Numbered from the stretch's first letter, positions 8,945 to 20,280 are shown. The stretch: 27,099 bases of DNA from Bugula neritina (GCA_964035545.1 CAXIUT010000094.1:1-27099); one strand, 5' to 3'. Program-made: numbers and translations. The notes: a model not told the origin generated them from the letters alone.

Positions 8945-9356
8945 ATGTAGTTTGAGTCGACTCAGATCAGTTCGCAAGTTCCTCTACCTCCTCCTGAACC
9001 TAAAATTTAGTATTATTCTATCTTATTTAGACCTATATCTGCTTTCCTACCTTTCGATAATTTTTAATTAGAGAGTTCTTCTCCTTTTTCTTCTACTTAA
9101 ATGCAACAATAACTGCATTCGTTTTCTCTCCAATCTTTTAGTGAGGCAGACACAATGTCAGACATCAAAGAAGAAGACTACAGCATTGAGGCTGAGTCTT
9201 TTGGTTGTAAAAGATCATGGTTTCAACTTGATGAGATTAATTCTCATGAGGTTAAACCAAAATTGCTTTCCAGGTTAGAAAGACCTCAAAGAGTGTAGTT
9301 AATATATTAAATAGACCAACGAAAAGACGTCATTTTTGAAATGGATCTTTTCTTGA
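8945..9356 (+). CDS. Small unknown protein, 129 aa
   Basis: Begins MEFESTQISSQVPLPPPEP, where the second codon is TAG. A Ser/Glu-rich, probably disordered region follows (SSSPFSSTEM, SFSEADTMSDIKEEDYSIE), with a more ordered patch CKRSWFQLDEINSHEVKPK. A 22-nt intron (9293-9314, GTGTAG...AAATAG) leads to TNEKTSFLKWIFS and a TGA at 9354-9356. Unspliced, the frame would run on through the convergent gene at 9427, which argues for the intron. No domain is recognised. The acidic/Ser-rich composition is compatible with a regulatory or phosphorylated linker protein. Confidence 0.6.
9293..9314 (+). other. 22-nt spliceosomal intron
   Basis: GTGTAG...AAATAG. Its removal lets the small gene stop at 9356, before the convergent Sec15-like gene, instead of overlapping it. 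Confidence 0.5.
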
Positions 9357-9426
9357 TTGTATTTAACTTCATTATATTATTCAAAAACATTCCTAGATTA
9401 ATATATTAATATCAACTTACTACTCA

Positions 9427-11670
9427 TCATTTCGGAGGTGCAGTCAACTTTTTAACTAAATTCTAAACATCCTTCTTCTTCAAGTCCCTTATCCTTCCCC
9501 CTGGAGATTTAGCTTGTACGTATTTCTTCAACATCAATACCACCATTTACAAATTGAGATTCGGATAGGATATTGATCTCTTCTGAGGATCAAGTAGATC
9601 TTGGATGTTATTCGTTAGCATAAGTGCATAAAACTACCTAAGAGATTTGAATTTATCAAGGATAGCTATATTTCCTACAAAACTTTTTGCACAATAGCGA
9701 TAGATGAAAGAAAGATCTGTATCTAGATTATGAATGATGATAAGATTGATTTCCTTTCTGCTTTTTAGATACTACCAATAAATTTAACACATTTATCTCA
9801 TAGTTTCAATAGTAATTTCCTAATAATTAGGACAATTGATTTATTTCATAAAAACTGTTATATTTCTAACAAACTAAAGCGACCATTCTACAAACTAGTT
9901 ATGACTCTAATTAACTACACTGCTCGACATCGAACTGTAATCCTACATCAAATTTACCAACTTATTTCGAATAACCTATAAAATATTATGAGTCAAGTTG
10001 ACAACCAATTGCTCGTATCGATCATTAGATGTGTTATTGATTACTATTCCATGATATGTTTATAGTTGTCTTAGAATGTATTTGTATATTTTGTTTATGA
10101 AGATTATATTGATCTAGCCTTGAATTATTTCGTAGTGTTGGTCTTTTTTTAGGATTTATTCGCCATATCTTTTGAGGATTCTATCGTAAAGATTATTTAT
10201 TGCCTAAAGGATGGTGTTTTGATTGATATCGCTGGATTATAGTAGTTTTGTTACCTAGTTATACGTTTTCATGAAATATTATAAGATGAAGATAACATAG
10301 CTGGTAAAAGTAAAAGGTTAACTTCCTAAATCAAGCATTTATCTAATAAGTATATTTTTTTAGTGATCTTCAGTTTGATAGTGAGTCATGTTATCATTAG
10401 CTATTTATTTTATAGATATAGACTAGTATGTTTAAATATTTCTATCATTGTGACTTTTAAGCAGACTGGTTATAATAGAGTTGTAGTTTTAATTGCTTTA
10501 ATTGAGTTTTAGAATGTTGAGTAATTTATGAAAAATAAGGAAATGTTCTTTCAAGATGATGATAGAGTTGATATCTTTGAGAATAAAGATCAATGATTTG
10601 ATTTATCTACCTATAAAGATGTACATTTGTGATAGAAATACTTTTTAATCTATTTTAGTATCAAAGAAAGCAGATACTTATCTCTTGACTAACATGAGTC
10701 CAATAAGTAGCGATAGTAAATTAACAAATTATTCTTATTTTTAACATCTATTTTATTCTTAAAATTTAATTAGATAATTTTTAATACTATTTCTTAACAT
10801 CTAGTTGAATATATTTTGATTATTCAATTAAACTATCATGACTTTAACTTTTTTAAGGCTAGACATCTAAACATTGATTCTATATGTTATTTTATTGAAA
10901 TAATCAATAGTTTACTATGAAGTTTTCATGATTCTACTAGAATTTTACTTTTATACAATAGTTGATCTAAAAGATGAGACATTGTTATTCATAATACTAC
11001 TTCTAGACATATTTTATCCAAAAAATATTTGATAAATATTCATCTTTTCTTGAAGATTAGAACTTATTTTGTTAAAACTTGATAAACCTATCTATAACAT
11101 CTTTCCATTATTTTACTACCAAAATAGTTATAAAAGTTTCTTCAGATGTTCTTGGATTTGTTTTTATAATAAAGGAAGTACATTGTTTAGAGGAGTATTC
11201 AACTATGGCTTATTTTTCTTATACTCGTTTATTATTTTAATAGCATTATTGTATTTCTACTATTTTATATTCATTGCTGCCTTTTTAGCCAATTTTACAT
11301 AATTCTATATTATATCATTTAATACCCTATACTCAGCTAGTTTTATTTTTATTTTTTTCATCATTTATAAATTCTTTTAACTCTTCTATATCTGTTGTTA
11401 GTCATATGCATTTAACTTTTGGGCTTTCTAGACATGTTTGCTAAATTACTAGCATTCAGCTTCTAATCTACGATGATAAAATAAGGTTTCGTGATGTTTC
11501 AAATAATGACTGATTACTGAATTGATATTATCTCCAAATAATTCACGTATTTCATGTTATTTTGTATCGATTTAGTTGTCTAAATCTTTCACACAGTCTT
11601 CAGTAGATCTGTTCCCTTCTTGGATAAAATCTTTTACTGTGTTAATTAGTTAGTTCAACTTGTCGCTCAT
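9427..11670 (-). CDS. Exocyst subunit Sec15-like (EXOC6 family)
   Basis: A single uninterrupted frame of 747 aa from MSDKLNELINTVKDFIQEG, almost entirely helical and close to the usual Sec15 length. Residues 115-185 (IKEEKYNNAIKIINEY and neighbours) resemble the N-terminal Sec15 segment 'kYy.ALk.le.L'. The central YILRQLETYHGIVINN and the C-terminal helices with DTDLSFIYRYCAKSF match the Sec15 C-terminal domain. So does YPNLNLEMVVLMLKKY, which recalls the family ending 'Y..v.p..v..LLeKy'. Sec15 is the Rab-binding exocyst subunit that tethers secretory vesicles at the plasma membrane. A Rab gene lies 6 kb away on this chromosome, though no functional link can be claimed. The identity rests on motif order and length, not on an alignment. 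Many Glu codons are TAA/TAG, and no intron is needed. Confidence 0.65.
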
Positions 11671-11833
11671 TTAATTATTAAAATCATAGATTTAACACTA
11701 TAAGATCTATCATTCTGATATATTGATCATAAAATTAAATCATCAAATACTAAATAAATAAAAACCGCTTAAAATTTAACAACTTCTTAAATTACATCAA
11801 AATTCAGTTTATAGTAATAATTATAAAAAGAAA

Positions 11834-14361
11834 ATGTCCTAAGACTCATATAATCCTCAATAATTTCAATAACTAATCACAACTGCAACAACCTACACAA
11901 CTAAAATATAATCTTTTTCAACAAAAATTTCATAATCTTCAATGTACTACTTATCTCATCTAGATATAACCAGCTAAAATGTCTCAGTCAGGCTCATTCT
12001 GTCCTTGCAGACCAATCAATACCAATAATAAAGAAACTTTTTACTATTAGATTCATTAAAGATACAATGCTACTTGCATCTCTTTCATTTATGTTATGTT
12101 TTTAGGTTAAAATCTTCCCTTGGTTATAAAAACTATCCAAATATCTGAAATTAGGCCAGTAAATCAAATTTCAAGAAATAAGTCGTTTTCTCAAAGGAAC
12201 TAAATAACTATCAACTCCATAAACTTCAGTTCGTAACAATTTTATCAATCTTGTTTAGGATTTTATCAAATGGATGGGCACGTATATTCAATAACATCCT
12301 TATTCTAAAATAAAATTTAGATCTGCTTTTAGAATTCTGCTTTAAAGATTACCTTATCTTAAATCAAGTTCTGTAAGTAAACTCAATTTTTTCAAAACTG
12401 ATGATCCCAAAAGATATCAGGCTTATTATTTGTAAAAGTAAAGTGGGTAGCTATATGGAGAAAGAATAACATAATATATTTAAAATACATTTGATAGCAT
12501 TTAAAAGATAAAAAATGATAATAATTTGGATTTATTTGTTCAAACAGGCGATCAGTATATTCCATATTATTTAGATTCGTTATTGATTCGATAATTAGAG
12601 AATATGATATCTTTTTCAATGATATGGATAGAAAGAAAGCTAGTAAAGGTCTTGTTATGATATAAAAATTGAATTAAATCATGAGAAGTGGAGATGTATA
12701 ACTATGTAATAAAGTAAAAAACTAGCTACTGCCTAAAATAGTGCAATTTGTTCTGATGGTAAATCATCATCAAATAATGTACAAAGGTTAAGAGGCAGGA
12801 ATGATAATGGCTAAAATGTTTTACGGCTGGAAAAAGCAATGTTAATTTTATAAACTTCCAAACAAAAGTTATTAATAGGCTATCGATGTTCTTTAAAGAG
12901 ATGGAATTTATATAGCTAATATGAATATCTAAGATAATATTGAGTAAAATTCATCTTTTGGACTTCTTCAATAAATAAATCAAGATAAAATTTCACAACT
13001 TTAACTCAATTAAAAACATAATATCAAGAAAATACAAATGTGTAAATTTATACCAACTTATTAAAGCTATGTCCCAGCTAAATAAGTTTCTAACTCGATG
13101 TTTCGACCCAATGATTCTAACAATTCTTTGGTAAACAAAAGTACAGATAAGAAGATAGGTTTTCTTGAGGCTTATTCCAAAATACCTCAAGTAATACCAC
13201 CTAAAAACACTTCTGAAGTAAAATAAATTCATTTCCAGCATAGTAATCTATCAGATAAATTTAATTACAGTCCTCAATAACAAAATGGCAAACAACTACT
13301 TATTTCATTTAAAAAAACATAAGAGCAATTGAAATTACCAGAAACATCGAATGTGAGATCAAAGGCATCTTTTTTGAAAGGTAGAGATAAAAATTATATT
13401 GATATTATAGAATAGAAATCAGAATATGTCATAAATTCATAAAATTCTAGAAGGTTAAAAGATGAACCAGCAAATGAAGATAGTATAAAAAAATAAGATA
13501 TTATATATTTACAGGAACAATCTAACAAAATATAAAAGGATCAGGCTAGCATAGTATCAGAATATTATCCTTAAATTAAATATTCAGCTAGTTTTATCAA
13601 AAAAAATTCATTTTAGCCTCAGGAAAGTATCAAAGGGAAAAATACCAAGTAAAAAATAAGAGAATTCGAATGAATATAAATATAAATAAAGAAATAGTTA
13701 ATTAGATTCAATAAGGAAAAGTAAACAGTCAATAAAATATAAATCATAGAAATCATCTTCAATTGATATTAATTTTAAATAAAAACAGTAAATTAAAAGT
13801 AAAATATTAAGTGGAAGTGGAATAAGACATACGTTTAAAAGTAGTTCAAAAGATGAGATGGTTAGATCTCCAATATCAAAAATATCTCATTCTAAAAGCA
13901 TTAAATTGATATAGTTTAATTAAGCATAAAAAAAAGGAGAACAAGGGTATGTGCTACCTTCATCTTCTAAAAGTTACCGATCACCAGAAGTAATTAAAGT
14001 ATAAAAAACAATATCTAAACCTAAATTTGGATTTAAAGTATAAAATTAAACAGAAACATAAGAAATATAAAGTCAATATTCTGATTCAAAGGTAGTTCAT
14101 TCGATAAGTAAGTCATAGAGTATATCAATTGATCCTTCTCTTGCTATTTCTGAATCAATTAAATAGATTCCTGATAATTTTGCTGACCTATTAACTGTTA
14201 GAAAATAGAAAATAAGGGTAAATGAGTATGATAATAAAATAAAAGAGTTGTAGACAAAGATATCTAGAATGAAAGATAAAAAAGATAAAATTATACAAGA
14301 AAGTTAATATCAAAGATTAGTAAATAAATAAGATTAAAAAATAAATGCCTATTCCTCTTGA
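11834..14361 (+). CDS. ANTH-like helical domain plus long disordered linker and coiled coil; probable endocytic adaptor N-terminal part
   Basis: Starts MSEDSYNPQEFQELITTATT. Two 20-nt introns (11944-11963 and 12555-12574) are needed. Residues 1-330 are helical: LKCLSQAHSVLADQS, RNNFINLVEDFIKWMGTYI, then after the second splice FVIDSIIREYDIFFNDMDRKKASK and EFYKLPN. The last pieces resemble the second half of an ANTH/AP180 phosphoinositide-binding domain ('...EDLIKIY...FFeMdr.kAlk...eFYk'). About 380 residues of Ser/Lys/Asn-rich linker follow, and a coiled coil (VRKEKIRVNEYDNKIKELET) ends the frame. Near 13650 the frame changes by +1. A 34-nt intron (13629-13662) or an A6 slip would explain it. 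The stop lies 17 bases inside the next ORF, so both are probably one gene. ANTH assignment is tentative. Confidence 0.6.
11944..11963 (+). other. 20-nt spliceosomal intron
   Basis: GTACTA...CATCTAG. It links KISESS to IYNQLKCLSQAHSV in the adaptor gene; the unspliced frame terminates after about 60 codons. Confidence 0.8.
12555..12574 (+). other. 20-nt spliceosomal intron
   Basis: GTATAT...TTTAG. It joins LFVQTGDQ to FVIDSIIREYDIFF and removes what otherwise looks like a frameshift in the adaptor gene. Confidence 0.82.
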
Positions 14362-15136
14362 AATATTAGAATAGTAAAATAAAAAATTATTAAAAGTATT
14401 AAAGCCAATTCGAAACCCAATAAAATAAAAGGGATTTACTACTTATTCTAACGAATTTAAAGGCTAGATAATTAATTTATCAATAGTTCCTCTCAAATAA
14501 TAAATAAAGAAACAAATGGTTTACTTAAAATGCCGTTTGTTTCATAATTAATACCTTTAGATTGGTCTTCAAACTAAAAACAAAATAATATCTCTTTATA
14601 TTACTTTTCTAAAATCAATATAATAATTTTATATCACTATTTAAGAAAATTCACTTCAACTTTCGGAAAATATTGATGCAAGAGTGTACAAAATAGATGA
14701 AGGCAAACAAGTTAAATTCAAAACTCAAATAAAAGGTTATCAACTCTTTGGAAACATTTTTTAATTGGCTAAATTAAACATTCTTCTCAAATTAGATAAA
14801 AATAGACAATCAAAACACTATACTATACCTCTTCCTTACAACCTATATAACTAGTTTACCTTCCATCCTCCCTCACATGATGTTAAATTTAATAAATGCA
14901 CTGATTGGCATTTCTGCTGTGAATCACTACTGACAAGTAACCATTACTTATAAGACCTTTTTCCTGAAGGATAATACTATGATGGTCTTTACTTAACCAA
15001 AGTATAGCTTAATGAGGAGTTATTTTAATATGGAATAGGAGTAGAAGGTTAGAAATGTAGTGTATATTTTAATAAAAAGCATGAATTAAAACAACTGGGC
15101 ATCCTTAAGTGTATTTTAAGCATAATATCAAGATGA
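14345..15136 (+). CDS. Alpha-adaptin appendage (ear)-like domain, probably C-terminal part of the preceding gene
   Basis: A 263-aa frame beginning MPIPLEILEEENKKLLKVLK. Residues 45-165 read as a beta-sandwich (IINLSIVPLKEEIKKQ, KGYQLFGNIFELAKLNILLK, PLPYNLYNEFTFHPPS). They resemble the alpha-adaptin sequence 'lnI.f......vqLPitlnKFfqP'. The rest (residues 170-263) parallels the platform subdomain: DWHF, LYLTKVELNEELFEYGIGV, CSVYFNKKHELKQLGILKCI. This is the AP-2 appendage architecture that recruits endocytic accessory proteins. The ATG overlaps the upstream coiled-coil frame by 17 bases. A fused product would need a +1 frame change, for example an intron of 13 or 55 nt starting at 14322, or a slip in the A6 run at 14336. 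As a separate gene it would be an orphan ear domain, which is less likely. Confidence 0.6.
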
Positions 15137-15146
15137 TGAATGACAA

Positions 15147-15812
15147 TCAGATTGTGATTTTTACTATTTCTTTTTTATTTCCTCCTTTTTCAGGATTTAT
15201 CTTGAGCAATGATTCCATGTGCATATTGTTAGCTTCTACACATTTTTTGAAGCTAAACATGTTGCCTCCTACTCCGAAATAGTAAACTTTGTTGGCGAGG
15301 ATTGCATATCCATCTTCTTTCAAACATTATTTTAAACATTTTAACAACTTATGATAGTTCTGTTCATTATAAATCAACTCGCTTCCGATTATGATGTCAT
15401 ACTTTTATGACTAACACTTTATTGCTTCCCAGTCTCCTGAAATAAAAATCATTTTCTAGCATTGTTCATCATTTATTTTCACGGTGGGCTTTGTCAATTT
15501 TTAAAGGACTTATTGATTGTAGTCCTGAAGACAAACTTCACTCGCTCCTAATTTAAGTGCCAAAATTCCAAGCAGGCCATGCCCACAGCCAATTTCCATA
15601 ACTTTTTTGTCTTTAAATAGCTTTTGATGATTAGCCATATATATGGATAGATCAACAGTACACTACCAAAGTTTAAAGCCTCCCTCATACGATCCAGGAA
15701 TGATGTCTACATTGTAAGCATTCATTTGGTTAGTATCAGAGATATATTTGAGCTTGAAGCCATTATCGATAGATAATAATGTTGTCTGGGGTTAAATTGT
15801 TTCTTGTTCCAT
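15147..15812 (-). CDS. METTL18: METTL18-type protein-histidine N-methyltransferase
   Basis: A class I SAM-dependent methyltransferase of 221 aa, intronless. Signature elements in order: SYEGGFKLWECTVDL (human METTL18 YEGGLKIWECTFDL), the SAM-binding motif I VMEIGCGHGLLGILAL, QDYN after the beta2 acidic position, GSELIYN and KVYYFGVGGNMFSF (human KAHYFGVGGG). METTL18 methylates a histidine of ribosomal protein uL3. The conserved Glu of KLWECT (residue 50) is encoded by TAG at 15665-15663, strong evidence for the Glu code. The protein lacks the long N-terminal extension of animal METTL18, giving a compact core. It is convergent with the adaptor gene; the two stops are about 10 bp apart. The ATG at 15812 follows immediately on AT-rich spacer. 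Confidence 0.9.
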
Positions 15813-16280
15813 AATGATTATTGAAAAAAAATGATGAAAAAATAATTTTAGAATTATAGTTCGAAACATTTGAAAAAAAGATTAAAATTTACATCTTTTT
15901 GATTTTTTACAATGATAAATGGTTTAAAAGCTTGTATTTCAATTTAAAAGGATAGCTAAAGATAGAAATCTCTAAAAGACTCTGAAAGTAAATAAAAAAG
16001 GTTCATCTTTAATCTTATCTACTTTTTTTTGTTCTCAGAAACCAATAAATAGCATTTAAGACAGCTTCAATATTTTCTGATTGCTCTATCATAACAATAT
16101 ATATAATAAATTCTAAGAAAAGCTAGTCATATTTATTTCAGACTTTAAGTGTTTTTGAGAATTTCACTGCTTTTATTCATAAAAATATTGTGTATAAACC
16201 TCAAATGAGCTCTTTAAATAGTTATTAGAATCAAGTTATAATAATAATATTATGGAACTAAGTTTAAACTAAAAACGGCA
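15813..16280. promoter_or_regulatory. Intergenic region between divergent METTL18-like and HTH genes
   Basis: About 470 bases of AT-rich sequence with TGA in all frames and no protein-like stretch on either strand. As the genes diverge, both promoters must lie here. No recognisable box was found. Confidence 0.4.
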
Positions 16281-16688
16281 ATGTCGAAGAGTTTCCATCA
16301 CAGTACTATGAATTCCATCTAGAAACGAAAAAAACTGTTCAGGGATGTGTTTGTAAAGAAAATATCGATTAATAGCTCAGCTAAGAATATTGGTATAAAA
16401 TACTCAACTGCGAAGGCAATAATAAAACGTTTTAAAGAAAATAAACTTAGTGGAAATCATTACGAGTCCTAAGATGAATCTTTTGACATAGAATTTTCAC
16501 CATAATTATTAGTTCAGGATAGAAGAGAAAATGAGAATCCAGAGCCAACTGAGTTGAACTAAAACCAAGAATTATTGAATACAAGCTATGTTTTTTAAAA
16601 CAATTATTATTACTATTGGAACTTTAATGGAGATTACGCTAATCCGAGCTGGTAACCATATATTCTAGTTCCTTTTTGGATGCCTTGA
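16281..16688 (+). CDS. Small helix-turn-helix protein, 135 aa
   Basis: Starts MSKSFHHSTMNSIEKRKKLF. Residues 27-55 (VKKISINSSAKNIGIKYSTA, then KAIIKRFKENK) have the shape of a helix-turn-helix. A first helix with the AAK-like SSAKNIGI and a recognition helix YSTAKAIIKRF are typical of homeodomain-like or transposase-type HTH units. The second half is acidic (ESEDESFDIEF, ENENPEPTEL) and then aromatic (YVFENNYYYYWNFNGDYANP), ending WMP. A DNA-binding regulator is the simplest reading. A remnant of a transposase DNA-binding domain is an alternative, but no catalytic domain is nearby. A longer 5' extension is blocked by TGA in frame. No intron is needed. Confidence 0.65.
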
Positions 16689-17026
16689 AATTCATTGATC
16701 AAAATAAAAATATTTAAAATTTATATATAAAATTTTTGCTTTCCCAATAATAGTATGAACAAAGGTTTTATTTCTAAGATTTTTTTCTTTCTTACAAACT
16801 TTTTAATTCTTGAAAAACATTTTTTAACAAATATTAAGATTTTACATTCTTTTCTTTGTTATAAAAATTATTAAAAATCTTTATAATTGTAGATTTAAAT
16901 TTGTAAGATAAGAAATATATCAGTTCCAAAAAATATTTATTTTGATTAAATATTTTAACATTTTTAATTTTCAATTCACTCACAAAAGTTGTATCTCTAG
17001 AATTATAGGATAGAATATTAATAAAA
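16689..17026. other. AT-rich intergenic region
   Basis: About 340 bases of highly AT-rich sequence between the HTH and BolA genes, without a coding frame on either strand. It presumably holds the 3' flank of one and the promoter of the other; no motif was recognised. Confidence 0.4.
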
Positions 17027-17356
17027 ATGATTAAATTATATCAAACTATCATCTTTAGAGCAAGCAAAGTTTAAACAGCCATCCAACATGCAATTCAAAG
17101 TCATTTGAAACCCTAAAGACTTGAAATAACAAATTAAAGTCATCGCCATTCTCGAGGAACTGATTCTCATTTTAACATCCTTATTGTATCAGATCAGTTT
17201 AAAGATCTTTCCAAAGTCAAACAACACCAACTGGTTTATTCTTCACTTGGAAGTTTAATGAAGTAAGTTCACGCTGTAACCCTGACATGTTACGAAAAAT
17301 AGCCCTAAAATGCAAAAGCTTGGAGTCTTGGTTGTTTTCATTCGAAATAAAAGTGA
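17027..17356 (+). CDS. BolA-family protein
   Basis: BolA proteins pair with monothiol glutaredoxins in iron-sulfur cluster trafficking. The 109-aa intronless frame starts MIKLYQTIIFRASKVETAIQ, whose first 15 residues are basic/hydrophobic without acids and could be a mitochondrial presequence. Then come LKPERLEITNESHRHSRG, TDSHFNILIVSDQFKD, KVKQHQLVYSSLGSLMKE and VHAVTLTCYEKEPENAKAW. This is the full BolA pattern: SHFNV-type strand, the conserved His/Arg-VY helix, and the invariant His of (I/V)HAL that ligates the cluster. The SHRH motif at the first loop is BolA1-like rather than BolA3-like. The calpain-like gene starts 41 bp downstream on the same strand. Confidence 0.9.
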
Positions 17357-17396
17357 TATATTAAACTCTTTGATAGTCATAATATTTTGAAACTTT

Positions 17397-20227
17397 ATGT
17401 AACACGATCCCGAAGAGCATCCTCTATCTGAGCCAGACTTGGGAGGAGATTAAGACATTTTTGATGGAGAAGATGATGACGAGGAAGAAAATCTCATGGA
17501 TGATGATGAAGGTGACGTCGCTTCTTCAGATTCGTAACTGCAAGTATAAGATCCTTCACATGAAAAAGGATAAAACTAAGAATTTAAATAGGAATAAGAT
17601 ATGGATGATCCCATGAGAGAATACTTCTAAAAGTAGACAGCAGTCTTACAATGGCTTGCAGCTAATCCTGGTCAAAAATGGGTAGATAAAGATTTTCCAA
17701 CGAATGGAACTCAGTTCTATTAAGATACTGCAAATCTTCCTACTTGGGGCTTGCTCTTTAAAAATCTAGAGTGGAAAAGACCTGAAGAAATCATTAAAGA
17801 TCCTAAATTCATGATCATAGAAGATTAAAAGGGAAGTAAAATTATTGATATTGATGCTAAACATGGCATGTTCGGAGCTAGTCAATTTATTTCTGGACTG
17901 TCGATTATTGGAACTCGTTCACACCTGATAGATAAACTAATTATCGAAAAAGATTATTTTGATAAAGGTTTTGTTTCCTTCCAATTCTTTAAAAATGGAA
18001 AATGGGTTCAAGTTATTGTTGATACTTTGCTTCCTTATGAAAAAGAACAAAATAACAGAACATGCATCTATAGTTCTTGCACAAATCCTCAATAGTTTTG
18101 GATTCAACTCATGGAAAAAGCCTTTGCTAAACTTCATAGAAATTATCAACGTATTACTAATGTTAGCACTCTTGATGTCCTTGTTGATATGACTGGAGGG
18201 CTCTCAGAACAAGTTGAACTTCAGTTCAAAGGTGATAAAAAAGACCCAGTTGCACTTTGGCAAGGTCTTTATGGATATCTCCAGCAAAAGTTTATTCTTT
18301 CAGCTCTTAACAGTGTTGAATAAAGAGGTTTAAAAGATGCTGAACAAGGTCAACAAGGAATTCTTGAAAATCATCAATATACTATCCTTGATATGAGAGA
18401 TTATCCTAAAGATAATTTAAAATTAGTCCGCTTGAGAAATCCTTGGGGAAATGAGGGAGTATGGACAGGTCCATTTTGTGAATAAGCTGATGATTGGTAA
18501 AAATATAAAGCAGTGAAGGAAGATGTTAAGAACGCACCAAAAACAAAGAAATCAGATGGATCATGGTGGATGTCATTCACTGATTTTTTACTTCAATTTG
18601 ATAAAGTTGCTGTTAACAAAGTATTTTCTGAGAATTGGGAGGTCTATTCAATAGAAAGTCAATGGACACCTAAAACAAACGGAGGTAAATGTCCAATTCC
18701 AAATGAAAAGGGAGGCTAAACTAAATAAAATTTTAAAAATGAACATCTTCAGCCATAAAGTGATGATCGTTGGTTCAATAATCCTCAATTCAGAGTAAAA
18801 ATTCAAAAAGATACTAAAATATATATCAGCTTAATGTTATAAGATCAAAATATCAGTGGACAACCTTACGTTTCTTGCGGATATATGCTTTCTTCAAGCA
18901 AATCAAAAAATGAACGATTCTGGTAACGACCTCCTGAAGCAGATATACTAGCTGAAGTTAACTATCATAATCAAATTCCTCTTCAAAGAGAGATTACTCA
19001 AATGTTTGTTCTTAAAAAAGGATAAAAATCACCAGGAATTTTTATAATAGTTCCTAACATCAATGATATCAAAGAACAGTTCAAAAAAGATTAAAGTAGA
19101 AAATTTTATTTAAGAATCTTTACTCCTGATGCAATAGATGTGACATAAATGCCTGAGACTATTGAACAAACTGTTGATGGAACATGGACTGAACAATTAG
19201 CAGGAGGAAGTAGAAAGATATAAATGAAATAGGATGGAAATAATAAAAAGAAAGGAGATTTCAAAGATAATCCTGCATGGTGCAAAAATCCTCAATATTT
19301 CGTAGTGGTCAAACAACCAACATTAGCTAAAGTTATTTTAAGAAAAGCTGGAACTAAAAAATATAAAGGATGGAAAATAGGTCTTACTGTTTGCAGATAT
19401 TAAGCTCCTGAAGAAAAGAAAATTTAAAAAGAACCTAGAAGAGATAAGAAAAATGCTGGTCACAATATTCAAAGACTTATCCAACAGACAAGTGAATTTC
19501 TTAAGCCTCCAGTGTTAGGTGATGTTTAAAGAAAACTTCAAATCGATACTCATGAAAAATACAAATAATCAGGATATCTTAGTGAAGAAGTATCAGCTCT
19601 TTTCTTCAGATGGAATCCAACTTAAGGCCCTTTTATTCTTATTCCCTCATCTGATGGAGAATAACGAGTATTCAGCTATAAACTCACCATATTCAGCAAC
19701 TCTCCAGTTGAAATGATTAGATTGGATGATTCAAAGAATCAAGTTTTAATGGGAAAATGGGAAAAAGATATTTCAGCTGGAGGATGCCATCTGAATGAAA
19801 AAGAAAAATAAGTATCTCATGTAATTATCTTGTTATTCAGAGAACATGGTCAATGAATCCTAAACTTTTACTTACTTTTAAAGAAGAAGAAATGATGTGG
19901 GAAGAACCCAGTCAACTCAAAATTACTCTTGCTATTGCAGAAAAGAACTGGAAGAAAATGAACCCAAACACAGTTAGTGGTATGATAGGCATATATCTGC
20001 TTGAAAAAAGATAAGGAAAGCTAGTTTATACTCCTGATGTCGTTATTTCTCAGACAAACTTTCTTCCAGTCAAGACAATAACTTTGGAGACCACAGTTGG
20101 TGGAGATAAACCTCTCCTGAAGGGAGGTTATATTATAATGCCCAGCACTTATGATAGAAACATTCAAGGAAGTTTTATTCTTTCAGTGAAGTGCGATCGT
20201 GCTTTCGATTTAGTTCCCACCAAATGA
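17397..20227 (+). CDS. Calpain-like protein with degenerate catalytic centre
   Basis: 933 aa from two exons around a 29-nt intron (19812-19840). Residues 1-75 are acidic and disordered. The calpain protease-core fold follows: KWVDKDFPTNGTQFY, the active-site segment HGMFGASQFISG, EFWIQLMEKAFAKLH, NHQYTILDMRDY and LVRLRNPWGNEGVWTGPF. In active calpains the first motif is GDCWFL; here it is GASQFI, so the nucleophile Cys is replaced by Ser-162. The His (residue 326) and Asn (348) of the triad are retained. Downstream are two calpain domain III (C2-like) units, around residues 450-620 and 625-930, the second including GGCHLNE and WSMNPKLLL. No EF-hands are seen. Probably a non-proteolytic calpain acting as scaffold or regulator. 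Glu-233 of EFW is TAG. Confidence 0.9.
19812..19840 (+). other. 29-nt spliceosomal intron
   Basis: GTATCT...TATTCAG in the second domain III of the calpain-like gene. Splicing restores the GGC...W..NP signature; retention gives TGA 14 codons on. It is the longest firmly supported intron here. Confidence 0.85.
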
Positions 20228-20280
20228 TGATCAATATCATAATTACATCTTATCAGTTATTATAGTAAATACAAATACAA

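Noticed and set aside
11069-11302. Plus-strand ORF of 77 codons rich in Phe/Tyr/Leu
   Set aside because: It is the complement of the Sec15-like minus-strand frame, which is continuous through this region.
12540-12600. Single-base deletion in the adaptor gene
   Set aside because: The 20-nt intron at 12555-12574 (GTATAT...TTTAG) restores the frame exactly.
12392-13241. Minus-strand ORFs at 12392-12619 and 12993-13241
   Set aside because: They lie antisense to the well-supported plus-strand adaptor gene and lack protein-like composition.
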